Assembly: GCA_016869025.1 (NCBI GenBank)
Contig: VGFA01000003.1
Location: 1 to 64,000, forward strand
DNA: 64,000 nt
DNA from: Armatimonadota bacterium
GTDB lineage: Bacteria > Sysuimicrobiota > Sysuimicrobiia > Sysuimicrobiales > Humicultoraceae
Reading direction: 5' to 3'
The position numbers and the translations under genes were made by a program. This document shows, piece by piece, positions 1 to 8,856 of this stretch. The notes under the pieces are model-generated. The model saw only the letters and a program-made list of their open reading frames with translations, had not been told where the DNA came from and ran no database searches. Position 1 is the stretch's first letter, and each line of letters opens with the position of its first letter.

Positions 1-142
1 TCCCGGCGCACTGGCACAGTCCCCCGAAAATGCCCCGACAGGCAGCCGCCGCCACAACACCGCCTGAACGGCCCCGACGTGCGACAGGGCGCTGGCCTCT
101 CCGGCTCCAAATTCCGAAACGGCTGCCCTGCGCTCCAAGGCC

Positions 143-172
143 TTGCCTGGCCGTTAGGCGTTGTGGTAGCAT
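143..172 (+). promoter_or_regulatory. Candidate promoter of the rimP-nusA-infB operon
   Basis: TTGCCT (143-148) and TAGCAT (167-172) are 18 bases apart, and TG-G just before the hexamer makes an extended -10. Transcription would start near 179, giving a leader of about 105 bases before rimP. The 13-mer TGTGGTAGCATTG (162-174) recurs exactly before mutS (45713-45725). Inferred from sequence only. Confidence 0.5.
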
Positions 173-228
173 TGCGGCGAAGACCGCTGCAGAACGCGTC
201 CGGCTCTCCGCCGGCAGGCATGTCGTTG

Positions 229-257
229 CGAGTGGGTGAGGTTGCCCGCTCGTTTTT
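229..257 (+). terminator. Intrinsic terminator/attenuator in the rimP-nusA leader
   Basis: CGAGTGGG (229-236) pairs with CCCGCTCG (245-252), eight pairs with one G-T, around an 8-base loop, and is followed by TTTTT (253-257). It lies between the candidate promoter at 143-172 and the rimP start at 285, so it would stop transcription inside the leader. The rest of 1-284 shows no convincing coding sequence. Confidence 0.6.
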
Positions 258-284
258 CATGCGGCGGGGTGAGGAGACGGGTAC

Positions 285-791
285 GTGCGACACGCACCAT
301 GGAAGGACGAAGTCGAGCGCCTAGCCGCTTCGGTTGCGGGCCGGTGGGGGTACGTCCTGGCCGGCGTGGAGATCGTCGGGGAAGGGCGGCGCCCGCTAAT
401 CAGGGTCAGCGTGGAGGGGGAGGAACCCGTGACCGTGGATGCGTGCGCCAGGATTTCCGAGGAACTGGGGCGCGCGCTGGATCTGCACGACCCGATCCCG
501 CACGCGTATGTTCTAGAAGTTGCGTCGCCGGGGCTGGACAGGCCGCTGCACGGAGAGGGCGACTTCCGCCGGTTCGCGGGGCGCAAGATCGAGCTCGAGA
601 CGCGCGAACCCGTGGATGGGCGCCGTCGGTGGAAGGGACGGCTGGCCGGGGTTGACGCCGGCAGCGTTGTTGTGGATGTGGAGAGCCAGTCGGTGCGGCT
701 GCCGCTGGAGCAGGTCGCCTCGGCGCGGTTGGTCGTGGGGATGGAGGATCTTCGTCAAGATCTTGCCAAGGGGGGGCGCGGTAGGTCATGA
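285..791 (+). CDS. rimP: Ribosome maturation factor RimP
   Basis: RimP binds the free 30S subunit in the cytoplasm and helps its late maturation. The 168-residue product has the two RimP parts: an N-terminal alpha/beta domain with the family signature around residues 68-85 (VLEVASPGLDRPL) and a C-terminal SH3-like barrel. GTG at 285 is chosen because GAGGAG (271-276) stands 8 bases upstream. The stop overlaps the nusA ATG (ATGA at 788-791), so the two are probably translationally coupled. It is the first gene of the classic rimP-nusA-infB operon and lies just behind a leader terminator. Confidence 0.95.
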   Translation: MRHAPWKDEVERLAASVAGRWGYVLAGVEIVGEGRRPLIRVSVEGEEPVTVDACARISEELGRALDLHDPIPHAYVLEVASPGLDRPLHGEGDFRRFAGRKIELETREPVDGRRRWKGRLAGVDAGSVVVDVESQSVRLPLEQVASARLVVGMEDLRQDLAKGGRGRS

Positions 792-1924
792 ACTTGGAGC
801 TGCTGCGGGCGCTCGATCAGATCGAGGAAGAGAAGGGCATCGGCAAGGACGTCATCATAGACGCGATCGAGGCGGCCCTGCTGTCCGCATACAAGAAGAA
901 CTTCGGTGCCACCGCCCAGAGCATGCGCATCGAGATGGACCGCGCGACCGGTGAGATGCGGGCCTACCAGGTGCGCACCGTGGTGGAGGATGTTGACGAC
1001 CCGACGCTGCAGATCGCGCTTGCACAGGTGCGTGAGTGGGACCCCACGGCCCAGGTGGGCGAGATGGTTGAGGTCGAGGTCACGCCCAAGGACTTCGGGC
1101 GCATCGCGGCGCAGACCGCCAAGCAGGTTGTCGTCCAGCGGCTCCGTGAAGCAGAACGGGAGATGGTCTACAAGGAGTTCCGCGACCGTGAGGGCGACAT
1201 CGTCACCGGCATCGTGCAACGAATAGAGCGGAAGAACGTCTTCCTGGACCTCGGCCGCATCGAGGCCGTGCTGCCGCCCCCGGAGCAGATCCCGCGTGAG
1301 GGATACAGGCAGGGTGAGCGGGTGAAGGCCTACGTGGTCGAGGTGCGACAGGGCACAAGGGGTCCGCAGATCGTGGTCTCGCGCACCCACCCAGGACTGC
1401 TCAAGCGGCTGTTTGAGATAGAGGTGCCGGAGGTCTACGAGGGAATCGTGGAGATGAAGGCGATCGCTCGCGAGGCCGGCACGCGCAGCAAGATCGCGGT
1501 CGCGTCCCGGGATCGCAACGTGGACGCGGTGGGTGCCTGCGTCGGGCCGAAGGGATCGCGCGTGCAGGCGATCGTGGACGAGCTCCGCGGCGAGAAGATA
1601 GACATCGTCGCCTGGAGCCCAGACCTCGCGCAGTTCGCCGCGGCCGCGCTCAGCCCTGCCAGGGTGGTGCGGGTTGAGATCTCCGAGCCGACCAAGACGG
1701 CGCTTGTGATCGTTCAGGACCACCAGTTGTCGCTTGCCATCGGACGCGAGGGCCAGAACGCGCGGCTGGCGGCCAAGCTGACCGGCTGGCGCATTGACAT
1801 CAAGAACGAGACGCAGATCAGGGAGATCGAGGCGCAGAAGATCTTCGTGGATCTCCCTGAGGAAGAGCCGGTCCTGGCCGAGACAGCCGCCGCCCCTGTC
1901 GCCGCGGACGAGCCACCGGCATAG
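788..1924 (+). CDS. nusA: Transcription termination/antitermination factor NusA
   Basis: NusA binds RNA polymerase and nascent RNA and tunes pausing, termination and antitermination. In order: the N-terminal polymerase-binding domain (about 1-125), an S1 domain (about 133-200), and two KH domains, including GACVGPKGSRVQAI and the second KH loop AIGREGQNARLA. Length 378 without the acidic C-terminal repeats of proteobacterial NusA, which is the short Bacillota-type form. The extreme C-terminus is only a short Ala/Pro-rich tail. The ATG overlaps the rimP stop; ylxR follows after 16 bases. The leader terminator upstream could let NusA control its own operon, but that is inference. Confidence 0.97.
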   Translation: MNLELLRALDQIEEEKGIGKDVIIDAIEAALLSAYKKNFGATAQSMRIEMDRATGEMRAYQVRTVVEDVDDPTLQIALAQVREWDPTAQVGEMVEVEVTPKDFGRIAAQTAKQVVVQRLREAEREMVYKEFRDREGDIVTGIVQRIERKNVFLDLGRIEAVLPPPEQIPREGYRQGERVKAYVVEVRQGTRGPQIVVSRTHPGLLKRLFEIEVPEVYEGIVEMKAIAREAGTRSKIAVASRDRNVDAVGACVGPKGSRVQAIVDELRGEKIDIVAWSPDLAQFAAAALSPARVVRVEISEPTKTALVIVQDHQLSLAIGREGQNARLAAKLTGWRIDIKNETQIREIEAQKIFVDLPEEEPVLAETAAAPVAADEPPA

Positions 1925-1940
1925 CGGGCGGGCAGGACAG

Positions 1941-2231
1941 ATGTCACCGGCCAGGCACGTGCCACAGCGCCAATGCGTTGCCTGCCGGCAGGTGCGACCG
2001 AAGCGTGAACTGGTACGGGTAGTGCGCACGCCTGCGGGGGAGGTGCGCGTGGACTTGACGGGAAAGGTGTCTGGGCGCGGGGCGTACATCTGTCCGAATA
2101 CCGCCTGTGCCGAGACAGCGGTGCGGGAGCGCCGGCTGCAGCATGCGCTCGAGATAGCAGTCCCTGAGGCGATCGTCGAGGAGCTGCGCGCGGCGGCTGA
2201 CCGCGGCGCGCAGCTCCCGGGTCGGGGTTAG
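1941..2231 (+). CDS. ylxR: YlxR family RNA-binding protein (RnpM)
   Basis: Small basic protein of 96 residues with the YlxR hallmarks: the Cys pair in QCVACRQ near the N-terminus and the loop GRGAYICP at about 51-58. The family sits between nusA and infB in many Gram-positive genomes; Bacillota members have been reported to bind RNase P RNA. ATG 1941 gives the start expected for the family (MSPARHVPQRQCVAC); only a weak CAGGA precedes it. The ylxQ (L7Ae-like) gene often found next is absent, and infB follows after 13 bases. Confidence 0.9.
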   Translation: MSPARHVPQRQCVACRQVRPKRELVRVVRTPAGEVRVDLTGKVSGRGAYICPNTACAETAVRERRLQHALEIAVPEAIVEELRAAADRGAQLPGRG

Positions 2232-2244
2232 AGGAGGCCGCTGG

Positions 2245-4830
2245 ATGCGGGTGTACGAACTGGCAAAGGAACTGGGGCTGAGCACCAAAGAGCTAGTGGA
2301 TGTGCTGGCGATGCTAAAGGTGCCGGTCAAGAGCCACAGCAGCAGCCTGAGCGTGGTGGCCGAACAGCGCGTCCGGGTGCACATTGCTGCCACGCGGCCC
2401 TCCAAGGGGAAGAAGCAGGCCGCCTCTCCCGCCGCCGCAGCGCCGCCACCGCCTGTCGTGATCCGGCCCGAGACCAAGACCCCAACCGGGGAGCGGATAC
2501 TGGGCATGCGGAAGATTGTGCCTCCCCCGCAGCCGGTGGTAGAGCCGGTCGCGCCTCCCGAGGCGCCAGCGGTGCCGCAGCCCCAGGCAGTGCCTGAACT
2601 CCGTCCGGCTGCCGCGGCCCCCGCAGCTCCCGCAGCCGCCGCAATCCCCGTTAGCCCAGTGGCCCCCGCTGCTCCGGCAGATGTCGTGATTGCCGCCGCA
2701 GCCCCTGCCGCAGCGGTGACGCCCGCACCAGTTCCGCATGCGGCCGCGGGCGTCGTCGAGGCGCCTCCTGCGCCGCCTAAGGTTGTCCCGTCGCCTCCGC
2801 GGCCGAGGGAGGTCAAGATCGAGCCGGTCAGGCCGCCCAAGCGAGAAATCGTCAAGGAGGCGCCACGCGAGCCGGCCGGTCGCGGTGCGCCTCCTCCGCC
2901 GATAGTCCTCCCGCCGAGGGTTCCGGACACGGGTGACAGGCGCCGCCCGCCCGCGGGTCCTGGCAAACCGCCCGGCAAGCCCGCGATTCAGCCTCGCCGG
3001 CCCGTGTTCCGCCTGCCCCGTCGCAGGCGACGCGTGCGGGCGCGTCCGGTCGAGATCACCGCGGTGGAGGCGGTTCTCCCGGTCACGGCGGAGATCGAGT
3101 TGACAGGTCCGATCAGCGTGGGCGAACTCGCGTCGCGGCTGAACGTTGCACCTGGTGAGATCGTGCGGCGTATGCTCGACCAGGGCGTTCTGGCCGGGAT
3201 CAACCAACAGATCCCGGCGGACATGGCCACCCAGGTCGCCGAGTCGCTAGGCACCGTTGTGCACCGGCCGCGGCCGGTGCCGGCAGCGCAGCAGGCGGTG
3301 CAGAAGATCAATCGGATGGTCGTGGCCGCAGGTGAGGGTGCCGTCGCCAGACCGCCCGTGGTCACGGTCATGGGGCACGTTGACCATGGGAAGACGACGC
3401 TTCTCGATGCGATCCGCCAGACCCGAGTCGCGGAGGCGGAGTTCGGAGGAATCACGCAGCACATCGGGGCTTCTGTGGTACAGTCCGGCGGCCGGGAAGT
3501 GGTGTTCATTGACACGCCGGGGCACGCTGCCTTCACATCCTTGCGCGCGCGCGGCGCGCAGGTGACCGATGTGGCGGTGCTGGTTGTGGCGGCCGACGAC
3601 GGCGTCATGCCCCAGACCGTCGAGGCGGTCAACCATGCCAGGGCGGCAGGAGTGCCCATAGTGGTGGCCATCAACAAGATGGACCTGCCCCAGGCCAATC
3701 CCGACCGCGTCAAGCAGGGGCTTGCCGACCTGGGTCTGGTGCCGGAGGAGTGGGGCGGAGACACGATCATGGTGCCGGTGTCCGCCCGACAGAAGACCGG
3801 GCTGGACCATCTGATCGAGATGATATTGCTTGTGAGCGAACTCCAGGATCTGCGCGCCGACGTGGACTGCTCCGCGCGCGGGACGATCATCGAGGCCCGC
3901 CTGGACCGGGGCCGGGGACCTGTGGCGACTGTTCTCATACAGGAAGGACGCCTGCGGGTTGGAGACGCCGTTGTTGCCGGGGAGACCCACGGCCGCGTCC
4001 GAGCCATGATGGATGCGCGGGGCGCCCGGATGGATCAAGCGACGCCCTCGACGCCCGTAGAGGTCCTGGGGCTCGTGGAAGTCCCCCAGGCCGGCGACCT
4101 CCTGGAAGCGATGCGCGACGAGCGGATCGCGCGGGCAACGGCGGAGGAGCGTCGGGATCGCCGTCGCGCATCCGAGCAGGCCGCGGCGCATCCCGGGGTG
4201 GTCGCACCGCCAGGGGAGGGGCCTAAGGAGTTGCGCGTCATCATCAAGGGCGACGCGCACGGGTCGGTCGAGGCACTTCAGGCGGCCGTTCCCAAGCTAT
4301 CCGGGCCTGAGGTGAAGGTTACCGTCCTGCACGCGGCGGTCGGCAACGTGACCGAATCGGACATCATGCTGGCCTCGGCCAGCCGGGCCGTTGTTGTAGG
4401 GTTCAACGTGAGGCCCGAAGCCCAGGTGCGGCGGATCGCCGAGGAAGAGCGCGTGGACCTGCGCGTGTACCGTGTGATCTACGAGGCGCTTGACGACCTG
4501 GCGGCCGTGCAGAAGGGCCTGCTCGCGCCGAAGGTCCTAGAGGTAGTCCTGGGGCAGGCCGAGGTGAGGCAGGTGTTCACCATCTCTCGCCTGGGGGTGG
4601 TCGCCGGGTCGTACGTGACAGGGGGTCGCGTCGTGCGCGGCGCGAAGGCCCGGATCGTCCGGGACGGCGTCGTGGTGTACGATGGGCGGATCGGCTCGTT
4701 GCGCCGGTTCAAGGAGGACGTTCGCGAGGTGTCCGACGGGTTCGAGTGCGGCATCGGTCTGGAACGCTTCAACGACGTCAAGGAAGGCGATCTGGTTGAG
4801 GCGTATGAGGTGCAGGAAGTACCCGCGTAG
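2245..4830 (+). CDS. infB: Translation initiation factor IF-2
   Basis: GTPase that brings fMet-tRNA to the 30S subunit and promotes subunit joining. The 861 residues begin with an IF2_N module, followed by a Pro/Ala-rich disordered linker (about 60-260), a second IF2_N helix bundle (about 285-335), the G domain with G1 GHVDHGKT (about 377-384), DTPGH and NKMD, and then domains II-IV. ATG 2245 has a good GAGGAGG (2231-2237). The linker is the most compositionally biased stretch of the operon. The gene is in the expected position after ylxR. Confidence 0.98.
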   Translation: MRVYELAKELGLSTKELVDVLAMLKVPVKSHSSSLSVVAEQRVRVHIAATRPSKGKKQAASPAAAAPPPPVVIRPETKTPTGERILGMRKIVPPPQPVVEPVAPPEAPAVPQPQAVPELRPAAAAPAAPAAAAIPVSPVAPAAPADVVIAAAAPAAAVTPAPVPHAAAGVVEAPPAPPKVVPSPPRPREVKIEPVRPPKREIVKEAPREPAGRGAPPPPIVLPPRVPDTGDRRRPPAGPGKPPGKPAIQPRRPVFRLPRRRRRVRARPVEITAVEAVLPVTAEIELTGPISVGELASRLNVAPGEIVRRMLDQGVLAGINQQIPADMATQVAESLGTVVHRPRPVPAAQQAVQKINRMVVAAGEGAVARPPVVTVMGHVDHGKTTLLDAIRQTRVAEAEFGGITQHIGASVVQSGGREVVFIDTPGHAAFTSLRARGAQVTDVAVLVVAADDGVMPQTVEAVNHARAAGVPIVVAINKMDLPQANPDRVKQGLADLGLVPEEWGGDTIMVPVSARQKTGLDHLIEMILLVSELQDLRADVDCSARGTIIEARLDRGRGPVATVLIQEGRLRVGDAVVAGETHGRVRAMMDARGARMDQATPSTPVEVLGLVEVPQAGDLLEAMRDERIARATAEERRDRRRASEQAAAHPGVVAPPGEGPKELRVIIKGDAHGSVEALQAAVPKLSGPEVKVTVLHAAVGNVTESDIMLASASRAVVVGFNVRPEAQVRRIAEEERVDLRVYRVIYEALDDLAAVQKGLLAPKVLEVVLGQAEVRQVFTISRLGVVAGSYVTGGRVVRGAKARIVRDGVVVYDGRIGSLRRFKEDVREVSDGFECGIGLERFNDVKEGDLVEAYEVQEVPA

Positions 4831-4847
4831 AAGTCCGCGGGAAGGGC

Positions 4848-5144
4848 TTGGAGGATGGGCAGATCATCGTCGGCGTCGTCCGCGTTGAACTGAGCCTGCC
4901 AGGCGCAAGAGGGCTGAAGGACAAGCGCCGTCTGGTCACGGGATTGATTGAAAGGGCGCAGAACCGGTTTCGTGTCTGCGCCGCCGAGGTGGACCACCAG
5001 GACAACTGGCGACGCGCGACCGTTGCGTTCGCCTGTCTTTCGACCTCCACGAGCCACGCGCACGCAGTCCTGGCCAAGGTGGCCGATTTCGTCGAGCGCC
5101 AGGCGGACCTGGTCGTGATGGAGTTCCAGGTCGAAATCCGGTGA
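4848..5144 (+). CDS. ylxP: YlxP / DUF503 family protein
   Basis: Small conserved protein (98 residues from TTG 4848) of the DUF503 family found between infB and rbfA in Gram-positive bacteria. The signature IVGVVRVELSLPGARGLKDKR is followed by the conserved Asn/Trp region. Its function is not settled; a role in ribosome or RNA metabolism is assumed from context. The start is unclear: TTG 4848 overlaps the only good Shine-Dalgarno (GGAGG 4850-4854), which lies 8 bases before ATC 4863, the codon matching the usual family start. The stop overlaps the GTG at 5141. Confidence 0.88.
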   Translation: MEDGQIIVGVVRVELSLPGARGLKDKRRLVTGLIERAQNRFRVCAAEVDHQDNWRRATVAFACLSTSTSHAHAVLAKVADFVERQADLVVMEFQVEIR

Positions 5145-5158
5145 TGGAGCAGGAGACA

Positions 5159-5542
5159 ATGGCTGGCACCCGCGCCCAACGGCTTGCCGAGGTGATTCGA
5201 ACCGAGGCCAGCGACATTATCCGGCAGGGCCTCAAGGACCCGCGCATCGGGTTCATTTCCATAACCGACGTGGTGGTCAGCGGGGACCTTCGTCACGCCA
5301 AGATATTCGTGAGCGTGCTCGGTGACCAGGAGGCCAAGCAGCGGACGATGGCAGGGTTGAATCGGGCAACGGGGTACGTCCGCTCCCAGCTGGGCGCCAG
5401 GCTGGCGATGCGGTTCGTGCCGGAGATCCTCTTCCGCCTCGACGAGTCCATCGAGCGCGGGGCCCGCGTGTCGTCCCTGCTGCGTGAAGTTGACCAGGAG
5501 GGAGCGCGTGGACCCTCGGGAGACCATAGCCCGGACGCTTAG
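5159..5542 (+). CDS. rbfA: 30S ribosome-binding factor RbfA
   Basis: RbfA is a KH-type protein that binds 16S rRNA in immature 30S subunits. From ATG 5159 it is 127 residues and opens with the typical MAGTRAQRLAEVIRTEAS; the core LKDPRIGFISITDVVVSGDLRHAKIFVS is plain. An upstream in-frame GTG at 5141 overlaps the ylxP stop (GTGA) and would add six residues. I prefer 5159 because it matches the family N-terminus and has GGAG/AGGAG just upstream. The 3' end overlaps the start of the next gene by 35 bases. Confidence 0.93.
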   Translation: MAGTRAQRLAEVIRTEASDIIRQGLKDPRIGFISITDVVVSGDLRHAKIFVSVLGDQEAKQRTMAGLNRATGYVRSQLGARLAMRFVPEILFRLDESIERGARVSSLLREVDQEGARGPSGDHSPDA

Positions 5543-6485
5543 GACCAGCGGCCGGGTGCTGATCGTCTGTCACCTGGACCCCGACGGTGACTGCTTGGGC
5601 GCCGGCCTTGCGCTGGCCGGCGCGCTAGAGAAGATCGGCGTGGACGCGACGGTCGCGTGCGAGGACGGCGTACCCGACTCCCTCGCGTTTTTGCCCGGTG
5701 CGAGCAGGGTGGTCAGGGGCGTTCCCGACGACGTGAGGATTCCTGTCGCGGTCGCGCTGGAGTGCAGTAGCCCGGATCGGGCCGGGTGTCTGGCGCCGGT
5801 CCTGGAACGCGCCGGGACTCTGGTCGCCATTGACCATCACAGCGAGTCCCCCTTGGATGCCCAGTTGACTTACTGGGATCCGAAGGCCTCGGCGGTTGGC
5901 GAGCTGGTCATGGATCTGATTGCATCCATGGGAGTGAGCGTTGATCGTAAGATCGCCACCTGCCTGCTGGCGGCCCTGGTGACGGATACGGGCGTCTTCC
6001 GGTTCGCCAACACGACGCCCCGCGCGCTTCGGCTGGCCGCGGAGTTGATGGAACTGGGAGCGAGCCTCGGGGAGATTGTGCGCGCGGTCTACGAGCAACA
6101 GCCCGCGCCCGCTGTGCGGCTCCTGGGCCACGCCCTGGCTGCTGTCCAGCACTACGAGGGCGGCGCGATAGCCATGACCATCGTAACACCGGCGATGCTG
6201 GCCGCTGCCGGTGCCAGGTCGGATGACGTTGCGGGAATCGCCGCTGTGCTTCGAACGATCTCGGGCGTTCGGCTGGCCGTTGTGCTGGAAGATCGGGGGA
6301 ACTCCGTTCGGGTTTCGCTTCGGGCCAGGGACGGTGTGCGCGCCGACCTCATGGCCCGTGCACTGGGTGGCGGAGGACACGCCGGAGCAGCCGGAGCCCA
6401 GATGAGTTGCACCATCGAGGAAGCCGCACCACGCGTACGCTCGGCGGCGTCACGCGCGATCCATTCGGTGGAGAATGACGCGTAG
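5508..6485 (+). CDS. nrnA: DHH/DHHA1 phosphoesterase, NrnA-like nanoRNase/pAp phosphatase
   Basis: Predicted to degrade 2-5 nt RNAs and to dephosphorylate 3'-phosphoadenosine 5'-phosphate, as NrnA does in Bacillota. About 325 residues: the DHH domain has DPDGD (24-28) and DHH (109-111), and the DHHA1 domain ends with the GGGGHAGAAGA loop. GTG 5508 is chosen because AGGAGGGAG (5496-5504) stands directly before it; a GTG at 5484 is in frame but has no such site. The position between rbfA and truB is the usual one. Its stop overlaps the truB start by 11 bases. Confidence 0.93.
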   Translation: MDPRETIARTLRTSGRVLIVCHLDPDGDCLGAGLALAGALEKIGVDATVACEDGVPDSLAFLPGASRVVRGVPDDVRIPVAVALECSSPDRAGCLAPVLERAGTLVAIDHHSESPLDAQLTYWDPKASAVGELVMDLIASMGVSVDRKIATCLLAALVTDTGVFRFANTTPRALRLAAELMELGASLGEIVRAVYEQQPAPAVRLLGHALAAVQHYEGGAIAMTIVTPAMLAAAGARSDDVAGIAAVLRTISGVRLAVVLEDRGNSVRVSLRARDGVRADLMARALGGGGHAGAAGAQMSCTIEEAAPRVRSAASRAIHSVENDA

Positions 6486-7413
6486 ACCCCTGACGCCGGA
6501 CCCGGCCCACATCTCCGGGGCGGTCAACGTGCTCAAGCCGCCTGGGATGACCTCGCACGACATGGTTGACGCGCTGCGGCGGCTCACCGGGGTGCGCAGG
6601 ATCGGGCACACCGGAACACTCGACCCCGGCGCCTCAGGTGTGCTCGTGCTCTGCGTGGGCCGGGCAACGCGCATCGCCGAGTTTCTGTCGGACCAGCCCA
6701 AGGGCTATCGCGCCGAGTTCACCTTCGGCGTTGAGACCGATTCCGGCGACGCGTACGGTGCAGTGGTGGGCGGGAGCGATGCTTCTGGCCTAACCGCAAG
6801 TACGCTGGGGAAGGCGCTGACGGAGTTCGTGGGCGCGATCCAGCAGGTCCCACCCATGGTCTCGGCTGTGCGCAGATCAGGGCGCAGACTCTACGAGCAT
6901 GCCAGGCGCGGGGAGGTCGTGGAGGTCGCTCCCCGCCAGGTCACGGTTTTCGAGATTCGCCTGCTGGAGTTCGTCCCCGGGCCCCGTGCTACCGCGCTGG
7001 TGCAGGTGGAGTGCTCCAAGGGAACCTACATTCGGGCTCTGGCCAGCGATCTGGGCAGGCGGCTGGGCGTAGGCGGGCACGCTTCCTTCGTGTTGCGCAC
7101 GCGCGTCGGTCGCTTCACACTCGACTCCAGCCTCACGCTGGAGGAGCTCTCCGGGGCCGAGGATCTGGCGCGCCTTCTGGTGCCGCCTGATGAGGCCCTG
7201 AATCACCTGCCCGTGGTGGATCTCACAGCACTTCAACGCCGCCAGGTATTGGATGGTATGGCGATCCCGTTGTTCCAGATCCCCGGGTGGGCAAGTTTGC
7301 CAGCGGACCTGCCGATCCGCCTCCGTGACGAGCGGGGTCTGGTGGCCGTGGGCCGCGTGGAGGCCGGGCGTCTGCTTCCGTCTCGCGTTCTCAGAGGGAC
7401 AGGCGCGCGATGA
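6475..7413 (+). CDS. truB: tRNA pseudouridine(55) synthase TruB
   Basis: Makes pseudouridine 55 in the T-loop of tRNA. Length 312. The catalytic Asp50 lies in the canonical GHTGTLDPGASG, and the family motifs YRAEFTFG, PPMVSAVR and CSKGTYIRALA follow. A C-terminal PUA-like part (LPVVDL to VGRVEAGRLLPSRVL) is present. ATG 6475 overlaps the end of nrnA, and ATGA links it to ribF. The truB-ribF pair is conserved in most bacteria. Confidence 0.97.
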   Translation: MTRRPLTPDPAHISGAVNVLKPPGMTSHDMVDALRRLTGVRRIGHTGTLDPGASGVLVLCVGRATRIAEFLSDQPKGYRAEFTFGVETDSGDAYGAVVGGSDASGLTASTLGKALTEFVGAIQQVPPMVSAVRRSGRRLYEHARRGEVVEVAPRQVTVFEIRLLEFVPGPRATALVQVECSKGTYIRALASDLGRRLGVGGHASFVLRTRVGRFTLDSSLTLEELSGAEDLARLLVPPDEALNHLPVVDLTALQRRQVLDGMAIPLFQIPGWASLPADLPIRLRDERGLVAVGRVEAGRLLPSRVLRGTGAR

Positions 7414-8354
7414 ACGTTGTACGCGGGCTGGAGGATCTGCCTTCGGATACCGGGCCGGCCGCCGTGGCCCTGGGGACATTCGACGGGCTCCACCTGGGAC
7501 ACCGGGCGGTGGTTGCCGCGCTGCGGTCGGCTGCCGCGCGTGGAGGCCTGCGGTCCGTGGCCACCACGTTTGATCCTCACCCCCTGACTGTGGTCGCGCC
7601 GCCGGACCAGCCCTTCCTGCTGACAACGATCGAGGAACGGACCGATCTGTTCGCCCCCCTGGGGATTGACACGCTGCTGATCGTACGGTTCGACGCGGGA
7701 TTGCGCGAGGTTTCGGCCGCTGGCTGGCTGGAGATGCTGTCCGGCCGGCTCCGGGCTCGCGAGATGGTTGTGTCCTCCAACCATGCCTTCGGCCGCGGTC
7801 GCGAGGGCAACATCGCAATGCTCCAGGGGTGGGCCGGTGCTCGGGGGATTGGTGTGACGGTCGTGCCGGCTGTGCACAACGGCGGAGCGGTCATCAGCAG
7901 CAGCGGGATCCGCGAGCGTCTTCGGGTCGGAGACGTCAGGACCGCTGCCCAATGGCTGGGCCGCTGGTACACGGTCCGGGGAGAGGTCGTTGCAGGCGAC
8001 GGACGCGGCCGGGTCCTGGGAGTGCCCACGGCCAACCTCCAGATCAGCCCGCAGAAGGTGGTGCCGTGCCCGGGAGTCTATGCCGCCTATGCCACCGTAA
8101 CCGGCCAGATTCACATGGCCGCGGTTAACATCGGCGTGCGGCCGACGTTCGGCGCCGGACCGCAGACGATGGAGGCGCACCTGCTGGATGCGGACCAGGA
8201 CCTCTACGGGCAGACGGTTGATGTGGCGTTCGTCTCCAGGCTTCGAGATGAGCGGCGATTCCCGGACCGCGAGACCCTAGAGGTCCGGATGGCAGAGGAT
8301 CTCATTGCCGTTAGGGCATGCCTGGAGAGTACAGGTAGCGGTGCGGACGGGTGA
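7410..8354 (+). CDS. ribF: Bifunctional riboflavin kinase/FAD synthetase
   Basis: Converts riboflavin to FMN and FMN to FAD. The N-terminal adenylyltransferase domain has the nucleotide-binding GTFDGLHLGH (22-31) and the ISSSGIRERL motif (about 162-171). The C-terminal flavokinase domain has GRGRVLGVPTANL (about 202-214) with the PTAN motif, and a NIGVRPTFG motif. At 314 residues it is a full-length fused enzyme. ATG overlaps the truB stop (ATGA), closing the long operon that began at rimP. A new promoter for rpsO starts 13 bases after the stop. Confidence 0.96.
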   Translation: MNVVRGLEDLPSDTGPAAVALGTFDGLHLGHRAVVAALRSAAARGGLRSVATTFDPHPLTVVAPPDQPFLLTTIEERTDLFAPLGIDTLLIVRFDAGLREVSAAGWLEMLSGRLRAREMVVSSNHAFGRGREGNIAMLQGWAGARGIGVTVVPAVHNGGAVISSSGIRERLRVGDVRTAAQWLGRWYTVRGEVVAGDGRGRVLGVPTANLQISPQKVVPCPGVYAAYATVTGQIHMAAVNIGVRPTFGAGPQTMEAHLLDADQDLYGQTVDVAFVSRLRDERRFPDRETLEVRMAEDLIAVRACLESTGSGADG

Positions 8355-8366
8355 GGGCGAAAGGGT

Positions 8367-8395
8367 TTGCGCCCCTGGAGACGGTGTGCTACGAT
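8367..8395 (+). promoter_or_regulatory. Candidate rpsO promoter
   Basis: TTGCGC (8367-8372), a 17-base spacer, and TACGAT (8390-8395) preceded by TG-C (extended -10). It lies just after the ribF stop and would give a leader of roughly 95 bases before rpsO. Confidence 0.5.
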
Positions 8396-8411
8396 TGCTC
8401 TGACCCCGGCG

Positions 8412-8490
8412 GGGAGGCGCGTTGCTCCGACGCCCTCCCGGCCGCGGGCGTTCGTCATCTTGACATCCCGCCCGTGCGGGATTGAGGAGA
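8412..8490 (+). promoter_or_regulatory. Structured rpsO leader (two hairpins before the ribosome binding site)
   Basis: Hairpin 1 pairs GGGAGGCG (8412-8419) with CGCCCTCCC (8431-8439) with one bulged C. Hairpin 2 pairs ATCCCGC (8465-8471) with GCGGGAT (8476-8482) around CCGT and directly abuts the Shine-Dalgarno TGAGGAGA (8483-8490). S15 represses its own mRNA through leader structure in several phyla, so this is a candidate S15-binding leader. No known consensus was matched. Confidence 0.45.
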
Positions 8491-8496
8491 GCAAAG

Positions 8497-8763
8497 ATGC
8501 TTAAGCGTGAGGCCAAGCAGGGAATCCTCGGTAAGTACCGGCGACACAACGAGGACACAGGATCACCCGAGGTGCAGATCGCGTTGCTCACCGAACGGAT
8601 CAATCACCTCGCCGGGCACCTCAAGAATCACGCAAAGGATTTCCACTCACGACGGGGCCTGCTGAAGATGGTGGGGCAGCGCCGGCGGCTGCTTGCTTAT
8701 CTCGAGAGGGCCGACATCGCCGCCTACCGGCGAATTGTGGAATCGCTGGACCTGCGGCGCTGA
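8497..8763 (+). CDS. rpsO: 30S ribosomal protein S15
   Basis: Primary 16S rRNA-binding protein of the 30S platform, 88 residues, the normal size. The conserved [19 protein letters not shown] and the [20 protein letters not shown] stretch are present. ATG 8497 has GAGGAG about 7 bases upstream and gives MLKREAKQ. It has its own candidate promoter and structured leader, and is followed by pnp, the common rpsO-pnp pair. Confidence 0.98.
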   Translation: MLKREAKQGILGKYRRHNEDTGSPEVQIALLTERINHLAGHLKNHAKDFHSRRGLLKMVGQRRRLLAYLERADIAAYRRIVESLDLRR

Positions 8764-8856
8764 CTCCGGGCTGCCACGCGCGCCCGGGACCCAGCACGAT
8801 TCACGGGAACCAGCACGATACTACCCTAGTCCGTGTGGGAAGGATGGGATATCCTC
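8764..8856 (+). other. rpsO-pnp intergenic leader
   Basis: A short stretch with CCGGG (8767-8771 area) able to pair with CCCGG about 11 bases on, and a 10-base direct repeat CCAGCACGAT at 8791-8800 and 8810-8819. In other bacteria this interval is a cleavage and autocontrol site for pnp mRNA; nothing here proves that. No clear promoter is seen. Confidence 0.3.

Noticed and set aside
30-324. Overlapping short frames at the left end
   Set aside because: Arg/Pro-rich translations with no ribosome binding site, running through the promoter and leader terminator of rimP.
788-1924. NusA truncated at the C-terminus
   Set aside because: The short form without acidic repeats is normal in Gram-positive and many other phyla.
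755-2089. Long open frame on the minus strand across nusA (444 codons)
   Set aside because: Lies antisense to well-conserved nusA and ylxR; long empty antisense frames are expected at this GC content.
8460-8465. Perfect TTGACA just before rpsO
   Set aside because: No -10 hexamer at 16-19 bases; the sequence there is the leader hairpin, the ribosome binding site and the start codon.
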